A program made the position numbers and the translations under genes. Positions 16,202 to 24,339 of a stretch of DNA of 40,358 nt are shown here, in pieces. Source of the stretch: Falsiroseomonas ponticola (GTDB lineage: Bacteria > Pseudomonadota > Alphaproteobacteria > Acetobacterales > Acetobacteraceae); the NCBI RefSeq assembly GCF_016805305.1, contig NZ_JAERQN010000021.1:1-40358 (forward strand). The letters run 5' to 3'. The notes under the pieces were generated by a model. The model was given only the letters and a program-made list of their open reading frames with translations. It was not told the origin of the DNA and did no database searches. How positions within the stretch are numbered: the first letter of the stretch is position 1; each line of letters starts with the position of its first letter.

Positions 16202-17019
16202 CGGCGCTGCCCCTGCTGCTGGCGGGCCGCTTCGATGAGTGGATGGCGGCCGCCGCCCTGCCGCCGCCGCCGCTCTGGCTCTTCGTGCATGTGCCGAAGA
16301 CCGCGGGCAGCAGCCTGTCGGCGGAGGTCTCGACGGCGCTCAACCCCTATCGCAGCCTGCATATCGACCATCTCGACCGCAGCCGCCCGGCGCTCGATCG
16401 CTACGACACGGCGGTGGAGGAGGCGCTGGCGGCGCATGCGGCGCTGCCCTTCCGCTTCGCCTCCGGCCATGTGCAGCAGCGCCATGTCGCGCGGCTGGTG
16501 GCGGGCATCCCCGGCACGCGGCTGTTCAGCATGCTGCGCGAACCCGCCGCGCGGCTGGTCAGCGACTACCTCTACCAGCGATCGCCCATGCATCCGCTGG
16601 CGGAGGAGGTGCGGGCCCGCATCCCCGATTTCGACGCCTTCCTGGACCTGCCCGGCCAGCGCAACCGCGCGGCGCGGCACCTGGTGCCGGCGGCAATCGT
16701 GGCCGCCGGGGACGTGCCGGCGGCGATCGCGCATGTGGAGGCGAACTTCGCCTTCATCGGCGTGCAGGAACGCTATGCGCTGGGCTTCCGGGCGCTCTGC
16801 GCGCTGCTCGGCGTGCCGCATCGCCCGCCCACGGCGCGGATGCGGGTGAACAGCGCCGCGGCGGTGGAGCGGGCGGAGATCGCGGCGCGGCTCGCGGACC
16901 CCGCGCTGGCGGCGCGGATCGCCGCGGCGAACGCGCTGGACCTCGCGCTCTACCGGCATGTCGCCGCGCGCTGGGACGCGATCGCGGCGCCGCTGGAGGC
17001 ATGGCTCGCCGCCCGCTGA
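16198..17019 (+). CDS. PAPS-dependent sulfotransferase family protein (copy 2)
   Basis: 273 residues with the same layout as its upstream neighbour: VHVPKTAGSSL at 30-40, FASGH near 87-91, REPAARLVSDY at 114-124, and a shared N-x-x-A-x-HLVP segment (NRAARHLVP here, NKMAQHLVP in copy 1). The two are clearly paralogous, but most residues between motifs differ, so the duplication is old and the copies may modify different positions or sugars. It is translationally coupled to copy 1 (ATGA). It converges on the 17035 gene with a 15-base gap and no hairpin. Confidence 0.88.
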   Translation: MTALPLLLAGRFDEWMAAAALPPPPLWLFVHVPKTAGSSLSAEVSTALNPYRSLHIDHLDRSRPALDRYDTAVEEALAAHAALPFRFASGHVQQRHVARLVAGIPGTRLFSMLREPAARLVSDYLYQRSPMHPLAEEVRARIPDFDAFLDLPGQRNRAARHLVPAAIVAAGDVPAAIAHVEANFAFIGVQERYALGFRALCALLGVPHRPPTARMRVNSAAAVERAEIAARLADPALAARIAAANALDLALYRHVAARWDAIAAPLEAWLAAR

Positions 17020-17034
17020 GGCGGCGGCGATGCC

Positions 17035-19422
17035 TCAGCCGCGCAGCGCCTCCGCCACCGCGGCGGCCAGGCGCCGGGCGCGCTCGACCCAGGCCTCCTC
17101 CTCCTCCGCCGGCAGGCCGGCGGTGCCGGCGGCGCGGGTCGCGAGGCTCGGCAGCACCTCCAGCACCGCGGCGACCAGGGCGCGGTCATGCGGGGTGGCG
17201 AGCATGGCCAGGGCTTCCGCCGGCGCGGGGTGTTCCAGCCGCCAGAGCGGGCCGAAATTGTCCATCTGCGTGCCCGGCCAGCGGTCGAACATCTGCGGCC
17301 AGCCCTTCATGGAGCGGAATTCGAGGCCGACGGTCCCGCGCCGGTCGAACAGCTTGGTCCGCACCTGGCGCCAGAGGCCGGCGGGCGCCACCAGTCCGGT
17401 GATGGCCAGGTCCAGGTGCTGGTAGGTGCCTTCCTTGTTCACGAGGTGCTGGTTGAGCTTGAGGTCCCGCCAGGCCGTCGCGGTCGGCGTGTCCTGCGCG
17501 AAGGCGAGCGGCGGCGCGGCGGTCGGCGGCGCGGCGGTCGGCGGTGCGGCCGGCGGGGCTGCCGGCGGGGCGGCCGGGGGGACAATGGGCGCGGCCGCGG
17601 GGCCGGGCGGCGGCGCGGCGCTGGGGAGCGGTGCCGCCGGCGCCGCCACGCGGAAGGCGCTGCCGCGCGAGGCCGCGAGGCCGAAGCCCGCCGGCGCTTC
17701 CGGGCCGGGGCGGGACGGCCCGCTGCCCGGCAGGGCGACGCGGGAGGGTGCCGGGCCGGTCGGCGCCGGTGGCGCGGTGGCGGCCAGCAGCGGCGCCAGG
17801 GCGGGCGGCTGGGCCGGCGCCGGGGGGATGGCGGCGATGCGGATCGACGCGGGCGCCGGCGGCCGGGGCGGCGGCGGCGGTGCGGGCGGCTTGGCGACCG
17901 GCGCGGGTGGCGGCGGCGGCGCGGGCGGCGCGGCGACGGGCGCGGGCGGCGGCGGTGCAGGCGGTGGCGCGGCGGCGGGCGGGGGCGGCGGCGCGGCCGG
18001 TGCGGGCGGGGGCGCGGGCGGCGGCGGCGGCGCGGCCGGCGGCGCGGCTGCTGGCGCGGGCGTGGGCGCGGGTGGCGGCGGGGCCAGGGGCACCGGCATG
18101 GGCGGCGCCGCGACGGGGGGCTGCGGGGCCGGGGCCTCCGGGTCGCGCCGCGGCACGCCGGCGGCGCCGGTGGCGAGTGCCAGGCGCCCGACCTCCAGGC
18201 TCGCCGCGCTGCCGGCATTGCGGATGACGAGCCGCAGCGCGACCGTGCCCGATGGCGTGGCGGGCAGGGGCAGCGCCACGCGGAGCCTGCCCTCCGCATC
18301 CACCCGGCGCCAGCCGCTGTGGCGCGGCTGGTCCGTGGCCTCCGCCGCGGCGGCCAGTAGCGCCACCTCCAGCTGCGCGGGGTCGCCCTGGCGCAGCGAT
18401 GCCTCCAGCATCGCCAGGTCCGCCGGGCCCGCCGGCAGCGGGGGCAGGGAGAGGCGCGCCTCCGCCCCGGGGGCGAGGGCCAGCAGCAGGCGGGGCGACT
18501 CCGCGCCCAGGGCGATGCGTTCCGCCGTGGCCCCCTGCAGCGCGGCGCCGGCCCAGGCCGTCTCCGGCAGGGGCAGCACCAGGCCGGGCGCGGGGGCGGG
18601 CAGGTCCCGCATGGCCCAGTCGAAATGCCGCGGCGCGCGCAGATGGCCGGGCTCCGCCGTCTCCACCCGCAGCGCCAGCGGCGCGCCGGCATCGGGCCCG
18701 CCGGAGGAGATGCGCACCCGGTCGCCCGGGGCGGCGTCCAGCGCGATCTCCAGATGCGCCTCCCCGCTGCCGGCGGGGGCGGGTTCGGGCAGGTCCAGCG
18801 TCAGCCAGCCCGCGGCCAGGTCCCGCCCCGGCACGCTCCAGGCGCCGATGATGCGCCCGCCCGCCACCAGCCGGACGCGCAGCAGGGACGCGGCCTCGGC
18901 AGCCGGGGCGCCCAGGTGCAGCGCGACGCCGCTCAGCCCCTCCGCCCCCCGGCCCAGCGGCTGCATGGCGCGGGCGGGCGGGGCCGGCCCGCCGGGGACC
19001 GGCGGAAGGTCGATGACCCGGCGCGGCGGCGGCACGGGCTGCGCCGCCAGGCGGCGATGCAGCGCGCCGCGCAGCGCCTCGGCCTCCGCCAGCGCGGCGG
19101 CCAGCCGGGCGACCAGGGCGGGCATCAGCGTCGCGGCGGGCAGGGCGGGGATGCCGGGGGGCAGGCCGGCGGCCAGCGCCGCGGCGCCCGCCGCATCCGC
19201 CGCCACGCTCGCCAGCGGGCGCAGGCCGGCGGGCAGCGGCAGGGCGGGGCCGGGCGGGGCATCGGGCCGGCGCAGCACGCCATCCACCGGCCGCAGCACC
19301 GTGATGGGCGGGCTGCCGGGCCCCTCCAGCCCCAGGGTCTCGAGCCCGGGCGCGACGACGATCATGGGCGTGCCGGCGGCCAGGGCGGCCAGTTCCGCGG
19401 CGCCGATCAGGAAGGCGGTCAT
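17035..19422 (-). CDS. Large protein with Pro/Ala-rich linker, unknown function
   Basis: 795 residues. Residues 1-130 look like a Rossmann-type or helical domain (FLIGAAELAALAAGTPMIVVAPG). Residues about 160-425 are strand-rich, possibly two beta-sandwich units. About 430-680 are almost pure Pro/Ala with short Pro runs. The last 115 residues form a compact domain with WRDLKLNQHLVNKEGTYQHL and GLEFRSMKGWPQMFDRWPG. From memory this may be the family called DUF6212 in Acetobacteraceae, unverified. No signal peptide is visible. The ATG at 19420-19422 overlaps the upstream glycosyltransferase stop (ATGA). It is the last gene of this operon; a role in glycan synthesis or scaffolding is inference from position. 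Confidence 0.75.
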   Translation of the reverse strand: MTAFLIGAAELAALAAGTPMIVVAPGLETLGLEGPGSPPITVLRPVDGVLRRPDAPPGPALPLPAGLRPLASVAADAAGAAALAAGLPPGIPALPAATLMPALVARLAAALAEAEALRGALHRRLAAQPVPPPRRVIDLPPVPGGPAPPARAMQPLGRGAEGLSGVALHLGAPAAEAASLLRVRLVAGGRIIGAWSVPGRDLAAGWLTLDLPEPAPAGSGEAHLEIALDAAPGDRVRISSGGPDAGAPLALRVETAEPGHLRAPRHFDWAMRDLPAPAPGLVLPLPETAWAGAALQGATAERIALGAESPRLLLALAPGAEARLSLPPLPAGPADLAMLEASLRQGDPAQLEVALLAAAAEATDQPRHSGWRRVDAEGRLRVALPLPATPSGTVALRLVIRNAGSAASLEVGRLALATGAAGVPRRDPEAPAPQPPVAAPPMPVPLAPPPPAPTPAPAAAPPAAPPPPPAPPPAPAAPPPPPAAAPPPAPPPPAPVAAPPAPPPPPAPVAKPPAPPPPPRPPAPASIRIAAIPPAPAQPPALAPLLAATAPPAPTGPAPSRVALPGSGPSRPGPEAPAGFGLAASRGSAFRVAAPAAPLPSAAPPPGPAAAPIVPPAAPPAAPPAAPPTAAPPTAAPPLAFAQDTPTATAWRDLKLNQHLVNKEGTYQHLDLAITGLVAPAGLWRQVRTKLFDRRGTVGLEFRSMKGWPQMFDRWPGTQMDNFGPLWRLEHPAPAEALAMLATPHDRALVAAVLEVLPSLATRAAGTAGLPAEEEEAWVERARRLAAAVAEALRG

Positions 19423-20678
19423 GCGGCAGTCTCCGGGAAGGCGAGGGGTTCGGCCCTGGACGGGATGGCCGATGGAGGGGCCGCCCCGGCGGTGCCGGAT
19501 GCCGGCGCCATGGCGGCCGCGAGGCGGAGCTGGCCCATCCATTCGGGCACCGCCCGCGCCCAGCTGCGCCGCGCGGCTTCCGCCGCGGCCCGCGCCGCCA
19601 TGGCCGCGGCGGCGGCGGGATCGGCGAGCAGGGATTGCGCGGCTTCCGCCAGGCCGCCCGCATCCGGGGTCGGGGCGATGCGGGCCAGGCGCGCGGCCGC
19701 ATCGCCCAGCGCTTCCAGCGCCGCGGCGGTGGCCACCACCGGGCAATGCCGCGCGGCCGCTTCCAGGAAGACCAGCGGCGCCCCTTCGAGGCGGGAGGGC
19801 AGCACCAGCGCATCGGCGCCGAGGTACCAGGGCGTGGGGTCCGCCACCTGTCCCACCAGGCGCAGCAGGCCGCGCGGGTCGGCCTTCGCCTCCGCCTCCA
19901 GATGCCCGCGCAGCAGCCCGTCCCCCAGCACCGCGATCGGCTGGTTCAGCCGGTCCGTCAGCGCCGGCAGCAGGTCCGCGCCCTTCGCTTCCTCCAGCCG
20001 CCCGACGAAGACCAGCAGCTTCTGCCCGGGGCGGAGGCCGAGCAGCGCGTGCAGCGCGGCGCGGGCGGCGCCGCGTGCCTCCGCCCCCGCGGCCGGGCCC
20101 TCGGCGGGGGCGGGGGCGGGGGCGGGGTTGTCGATCAGCGCGATCCGCGCCGGCGGCAGGCCGAAGCAGGCGGCGCCACGCCGGGCGACGGGGGCGGAGA
20201 CGGCGGCCCAGGCGGCGCCGGCGGCATCCAGCGCCGGCAGCTCCGCCGCGATGGCGGGCGGGGGCGGGCCCTCCGCCGCCAGGTGCAGCGCCACCAGCCG
20301 GGGCAGCCCACGCCCCGCCACCGCGCGCATCAGGCCGAGCCCGGCATCGGGCCAGGGGAGCGGCAGCAGCACCATCTCCGGCGATTCGGCGACCAGCAGC
20401 GATTCCGCGGCGGCCCGCTGCCGGGCGATGGTGGCGGGGGTGGGTTCCGCGCCATCCCCGCCCAGCCGCGCGGCGACCATGCGCGGCGCGGGCAGGCCGG
20501 GCGGCAGGAAGGCGGCGAGCGACGGCAGCAGCGACGGCTCCGCCGCCAGCGTCACCTCCAGCCCCTGCGCGCCAAGCCGCGCGGCGAGTTCCGCCGCATG
20601 ACGTTCGGTACCGCCGAGGCGGGAGGAGGGCAGCGGCACCAGCAGCCGCGTCAACTGGCGGGGCGGCGTCAGCGCCAT
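19419..20678 (-). CDS. GT-B fold glycosyltransferase (family 4 type)
   Basis: A 419-residue protein. The N-terminus RLLVPLPSSRLGGTERHAAELAARL carries the GGTE-x-H acceptor loop of family-4 enzymes. FVGRLEEAKGADLLPAL near residue 222 and PSRLEGAPLVFLEAAARHCPVVAT near 295-318 (E-x7-E) are the donor-site landmarks. A PAPAPAPAEGP stretch near residue 185, encoded by a GGGGGC hexamer repeat, forms an interdomain linker. The ATG at 20676-20678 begins the conserved part; the open frame continues upstream through a Pro/Arg-rich stretch made by G-run DNA and is not credible. The donor and acceptor sugars cannot be read from the sequence. Confidence 0.85.
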   Translation of the reverse strand: MALTPPRQLTRLLVPLPSSRLGGTERHAAELAARLGAQGLEVTLAAEPSLLPSLAAFLPPGLPAPRMVAARLGGDGAEPTPATIARQRAAAESLLVAESPEMVLLPLPWPDAGLGLMRAVAGRGLPRLVALHLAAEGPPPPAIAAELPALDAAGAAWAAVSAPVARRGAACFGLPPARIALIDNPAPAPAPAEGPAAGAEARGAARAALHALLGLRPGQKLLVFVGRLEEAKGADLLPALTDRLNQPIAVLGDGLLRGHLEAEAKADPRGLLRLVGQVADPTPWYLGADALVLPSRLEGAPLVFLEAAARHCPVVATAAALEALGDAAARLARIAPTPDAGGLAEAAQSLLADPAAAAAMAARAAAEAARRSWARAVPEWMGQLRLAAAMAPASGTAGAAPPSAIPSRAEPLAFPETAA

Positions 20679-20792
20679 GGCGCCGCGCGCGCGATGCTGG
20701 GGGGTATCGGTCCGCCGGTCGCCATGCCGCGGTGGTAGCGCAGGACGGGGCCGGGCGCCACGCCCGGCCCTGCCGGCGCCGGGCCGGCGGGC

Positions 20793-20819
20793 GGGGGCGG
20801 GGGCGGGGGCGGGGGTGGG
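20793..20819 (+). other. G-quadruplex-type sequence between two glycosyltransferase genes
   Basis: Four runs of five G separated by single bases (C) are followed by T and a run of three G. Such short-loop G-tracts are predicted to fold very stably on the plus strand; the minus-strand operon mRNA would carry the C-rich complement. It lies in the only long gap (20679-20833) of this operon. Confidence 0.7.
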
Positions 20820-20833
20820 ACGGCGCGCGCGCC

Positions 20834-23122
20834 TCACGCCACGGTCGAGGCCGGCAGGGTCCGCGGCACGCCGCGCGCCAGCGCGGCCAGCAGGCCCATG
20901 GCGGGCGCCAGGGCCCGCGGGCCGAAATGGCGGCGGCCGAAGGCGAAGGCGGCTTCCGCCATCCGCGCCCGCGCCGCGCCATCCTGCACCAGCCGGGCCA
21001 GCGCCAGCACGAACCGCGCGCGATCCTCCGCCAGGGCATAGGCGATGCCGGCGCCGCCCTGGATGCCGAACAGGGCTTCGGCGGTCAGCACGCTGGGCAG
21101 GCCGCGCGCCAGGTATTCCACCGTCTTGATCTTGAGGCCCCCGCCGTAGAAGACCGGGTTCACCGCGATGTCGATCGCATCGAGGAAGGCCTGCTGGTCC
21201 GCCACCTCCCCGTGCAGGACCACGCCCGGGCGCCGCGGCGGCATGGCGGCGCAGACGCCGCCCGCCACATGCAGCGTGGCGCCCAGCGGCTGGATCGCGG
21301 GCCAGACCTGGTCCAGCAGCCAGCGCAGCCCGTCGCGGTTCATCGGGCTGTCGCCGCCGATGAAGCCGATGCGGGGCGGCTGGCCGGGCGCCGATCCCCG
21401 CGCCGGCAGCAGCGCGGGCAGGGCGTGCGGCGCCAGGATCACGCGGCCGGGCAGCAGCGCTTCCAGCCAGCGCGCCTCCTCCGCCTGGATGGCCATGACC
21501 TGCGCGAAGCCGTCGAGGATCTTCAGCTCCTCCGCCACCGGGATCTGGATGAAGTGCTCCTGGCCGAAGAGGCGGAAATTCTGGGCGCGGAGCGACATGA
21601 CGTCATGCGTGTCCAGCACCGTCAGCTTCGGCATCCCGCGCGCGAGCCGCATCCAGGACAGGCGCAGATACTGCACCATCACGGCCTGGGGCGGGTTGCG
21701 GGCCAGATGCGCCTCCAGCGCCGCCAGCAGGGCGCCGTCGAAGCGCGCCTTCTCGAAGGGCGTCAGGCCCCAGGGCTGCGGCGCCTCACCGGCTGGCCGG
21801 GGGGTGAAGAGGCGCCCGCGGCGGCCGAGCGCCTGGCGCGCCGCCTCCCGCTCCGCCCCCGGCAGGTCGCCGGTGAAGAAGAGGTCGAGGTCGAACTCCT
21901 CCCGCGCCGCGGCGACCACGGCCGCGATGCGCGCCTGGTTGCCGAGGCTGCCGCGCCACCAGGGCACGTCGGTCAGCATCAGCAGGCGCGGCCGGTCCAG
22001 CAGGCTGGCGAGGCCGGCGGGGGAGGCGAGGCGCGCGCGGGCGGCGGCGACATCATGCGCGTAGCGGTCGAAGAGCCGGGCGGAGGCTTCCGCCACCTCC
22101 GCCCGGAAGGCCTCCGAGGCCAGCCAGCGGCGGGCGATGCGCGCCAGGGCGGCGGCATCCGGCGCGGCATGGGCGATGTGCTCGGCCGGCAGGCCGGCGA
22201 AGGCGGCGGCGGTGCCGATCACCGGCCGGCCGCGCGCCAGGGCCTCCACCGTCTTGATCTTGAGGCCGGTGCCGCCCTCATGCGGGTTCACCACCAGATC
22301 GGCCTCGGCATAGAGCAGGTCGGGGTCCGGCACGGGGCCCATCGGCAGCAGCCCCGGCGCGGGCGCCAGGCCCTGGCAGGCCCCGCCCGCCACCACCACC
22401 CGCCCGCCCGCGGCCGCGACTTCCGCCGGCGGCAGGGCGGCGAGGAAGCGGCGCAGCGCGCGGGTGTTCAGCGGGTTGCCGCTGCCGAGATAGCCGATCG
22501 ACAGCCCGTCGCGCGGCGGCGGGGGCGGGCGCGGGTCGGCGGGCAGGTGGCCGAGCGTCGCGGTGGCGGCGCGGGTGGCCAGGGTGAAGTGGCGGCGCTC
22601 CTCCTCCTGGATCGCCAGCACCAGGTCGGCGCGGTCGAGGCCCGCGGCCTCCTCCTCCGCCGTCGTGGCGAAGAAGCGGTTCTCCAGCCCCAGCGCCGCC
22701 AGCGCCGCGGCGCGGCCGGCGAAGATGTCATGCGCGTCGATCACCTTGATGGTGCGGTGGTCGAAGAAATCGAGCGCGCGGGAGAGGAAGACGTAGTTCA
22801 CCAGCACCAGGTCGAATCGCGGCGTCCGGGCGGCGAGCGCGGCGAAGGCGGCCTCGGCCTCCGGCAGGATCCAGTCGTCGATGGCGTGGAGGGTGCCGAG
22901 GCTGCGGGCTTCCCGCGTCCGGTCGTGCGGGACCTCGATCACCTCGTCCCAGGCATCGCGCATGGCGGCCAGCGCGGCGGGGGAGGGATCCTCCCGCATC
23001 AGCAGGCAGAGATGGATGGCGTGGCCGGCGGCCTTGAGGGCGGACAGCACCGCATGGATGCGGGCGCGGTTGCCGGCATCCTGCGGATGGCTGGGGGTCG
23101 GCGAGATGGCCAGGATGCGCAT
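20834..23122 (-). CDS. Tandem two-domain glycosyltransferase (two GT-B units)
   Basis: 762 residues containing two complete GT-B units. Unit 1 (about 1-385) begins MRILAISPTPSHPQDAGNRARI, has VIDAHDIFAGR near 136-146 and the donor motif GTGLKIKTVEALARGRPVIGT near 280-300. Unit 2 (about 390-762) begins RLLMLTDVPWWRGSLGNQARI, has VLDTHDVMSLRAQ near 500-512 and GGGLKIKTVEYLARGLPSVLT near 660-680. The repeated (D-x-H-D) and (G-G-LKIKTVE-LARG) motifs prove an internal duplication or fusion. It could add two sugars in sequence. The ATG at 23120-23122 is chosen because upstream residues are low-complexity. It heads the minus-strand operon and diverges from rpsB with a 280-base gap. Confidence 0.88.
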   Translation of the reverse strand: MRILAISPTPSHPQDAGNRARIHAVLSALKAAGHAIHLCLLMREDPSPAALAAMRDAWDEVIEVPHDRTREARSLGTLHAIDDWILPEAEAAFAALAARTPRFDLVLVNYVFLSRALDFFDHRTIKVIDAHDIFAGRAAALAALGLENRFFATTAEEEAAGLDRADLVLAIQEEERRHFTLATRAATATLGHLPADPRPPPPPRDGLSIGYLGSGNPLNTRALRRFLAALPPAEVAAAGGRVVVAGGACQGLAPAPGLLPMGPVPDPDLLYAEADLVVNPHEGGTGLKIKTVEALARGRPVIGTAAAFAGLPAEHIAHAAPDAAALARIARRWLASEAFRAEVAEASARLFDRYAHDVAAARARLASPAGLASLLDRPRLLMLTDVPWWRGSLGNQARIAAVVAAAREEFDLDLFFTGDLPGAEREAARQALGRRGRLFTPRPAGEAPQPWGLTPFEKARFDGALLAALEAHLARNPPQAVMVQYLRLSWMRLARGMPKLTVLDTHDVMSLRAQNFRLFGQEHFIQIPVAEELKILDGFAQVMAIQAEEARWLEALLPGRVILAPHALPALLPARGSAPGQPPRIGFIGGDSPMNRDGLRWLLDQVWPAIQPLGATLHVAGGVCAAMPPRRPGVVLHGEVADQQAFLDAIDIAVNPVFYGGGLKIKTVEYLARGLPSVLTAEALFGIQGGAGIAYALAEDRARFVLALARLVQDGAARARMAEAAFAFGRRHFGPRALAPAMGLLAALARGVPRTLPASTVA

Positions 23123-23402
23123 GCCGGCGGAGTCTGGCGCCCCGCACCGCCCTTTGCCAAGGGTGGAGCGCTTGCGCCTGGCAGGGGGTGCCGCGCTTGC
23201 GCGGGCGGCCGGGCTGGGGCATACCGCGCCCGCCGGCCCGGGGAGAGCCCCGGGGCGGCAAATTCGCACGCGGTGCACCCTTCCGGCAGCGGCCCCCCTG
23301 GTGGCCCTGGCGAGGGTCCGGTCCCCACCCCCTCGGTTCACGGGGCGGGGGCGGCAGCGCGGAGGCAAACCGGACCACTGGAAGCTAGGAAGGATCTCGC
23401 CG
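23123..23402 (+). promoter_or_regulatory. Divergent region and rpsB leader
   Basis: No gene is seen in this 280-base gap. It holds a 10-base direct repeat GCGCTTGCGC at 23168 and 23193. A weak TTGCGC / CATACC pair 17 bases apart (23197-23225) could be a promoter for rpsB. A 7-bp stem with an AGAG loop lies at 23237-23254. Just before rpsB, AGGAAGGA is a good ribosome binding site. S2 often regulates its own leader, but no known leader motif is recognised here. Confidence 0.35.
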
Positions 23403-24203
23403 ATGGCGATGCCCGACGTCACCCTGCGCGGCCTGCTCGAGGCCGGCGTGCATTTCGGCCACCACACGCGCCGCTGGAACCCGAAGATGGCGCCGTACAT
23501 CTTCGGCGTCCGCAACCAGGTCCACATCCTGGACCTGCAGCAGACCGTGCCGATGATGGACCGCGCGCTGCGCGCCATCCGTGACGTGGTGGCCGCCGGC
23601 GGCCGCGTGCTGCTGGTCGGCACCAAGAAGGCGGCGGCGGACTACGTGGCGGAAAGCGCCGCGCGCTGCGGCCAGTACTACGTCAACCACCGCTGGCTGG
23701 GCGGCATGCTGACCAACTGGAAGACCATCCAGGGCAGCATCAAGCGCCTGAAGCAGATGGAAGAGCAGCTCGGCGGCAACATCCAGGGCCTCACCAAGAA
23801 GGAAGTCCTGATGCTGACGCGGGACAAGGAGAAGCTCGACCGCGCGCTCGGCGGCATCAAGGACATGGGCGGCCTGCCGGACATCATCTTCGTCATCGAC
23901 ACGGTGAAGGAGAAGCTGGCGATCGAGGAGGCCAACAAGCTCGGCATCCCCGTCGTGGCCGTGGTGGACAGCAATGCCGATCCCTCCGGCATCGCCTTCC
24001 CGATCCCGGGCAATGACGACGCGATCCGCGCCATCCACCTGTACTGCGACATGGTCGCGGGCGCCGTGCTGGACGGCATCTCGGCGGAGCTCGGCTCCTC
24101 CGGCGCCGACCTCGGCGCGCAGGCGGACCTGCCGATCGAGGCGCTGCCCGACGTGGCGGCCGAGGTGCTGCCCGAGGCCGCGGCCGAGCAGCCGGGCGCC
24201 TGA
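23403..24203 (+). CDS. rpsB: 30S ribosomal protein S2
   Basis: A 266-residue S2 protein, with LLEAGVHFGHHTRRWNPKM near residues 11-29, GTKKAA near 75-80, and RWLGGMLTNWKTI near 97-109, all hallmark segments. The C-terminus after residue 235 is an acidic Ala/Glu/Pro tail (DVAAEVLPEAAAEQ) of the kind seen in alphaproteobacterial S2. ATG at 23403 follows AGGAAGGA by about 8 bases; the Met at residue 3 is a possible alternative. It is the first gene of the long housekeeping block and is followed by tsf, the usual partner. Confidence 0.98.
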   Translation: MAMPDVTLRGLLEAGVHFGHHTRRWNPKMAPYIFGVRNQVHILDLQQTVPMMDRALRAIRDVVAAGGRVLLVGTKKAAADYVAESAARCGQYYVNHRWLGGMLTNWKTIQGSIKRLKQMEEQLGGNIQGLTKKEVLMLTRDKEKLDRALGGIKDMGGLPDIIFVIDTVKEKLAIEEANKLGIPVVAVVDSNADPSGIAFPIPGNDDAIRAIHLYCDMVAGAVLDGISAELGSSGADLGAQADLPIEALPDVAAEVLPEAAAEQPGA

Positions 24204-24211
24204 CGCCTTAC

Positions 24212-24238
24212 CGCCCCGGGCGCAGGCCCGGGGCGTTT
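24212..24238 (+). terminator. Hairpin between rpsB and tsf
   Basis: A perfect 10-bp stem (CGCCCCGGGC at 24212-24221 with 24226-24235) has a GCAG loop and ends in TTT. It resembles an intrinsic terminator with a short T-run, placed 8 bases after the rpsB stop. In such operons it usually attenuates rather than ends transcription. Confidence 0.6.
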
Positions 24239-24339
24239 CATGACGGGCCGGGCCGCAACCGCCCGGCACGCTGATGTACCCCAGGCCGCCGGGCACAGCC
24301 CCGATGCGGCCGTGATTCGATGGATCGGGAGCGATCGAT

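Noticed and set aside
17520..18110. Apparent DNA repeats (GGCGGCGCGG and similar) over 600 bases
   Set aside because: They follow from runs of Pro and Ala codons in the coding sequence on the minus strand and have no constant unit.
17426..23584. Uninterrupted plus-strand open frame of over 6 kb opposite three minus-strand genes
   Set aside because: It is opposite well-supported glycosyltransferase genes and its translation is Ala/Gly/Arg/Pro-rich without domains. Very high GC leaves few stop codons on the opposite strand, which explains the length.
20834..23626. 930-residue form of the two-domain glycosyltransferase starting at 23626
   Set aside because: The first 168 residues overlap rpsB on the opposite strand and show no domain; MRILAISPTP at 23122 is a normal GT-B start.
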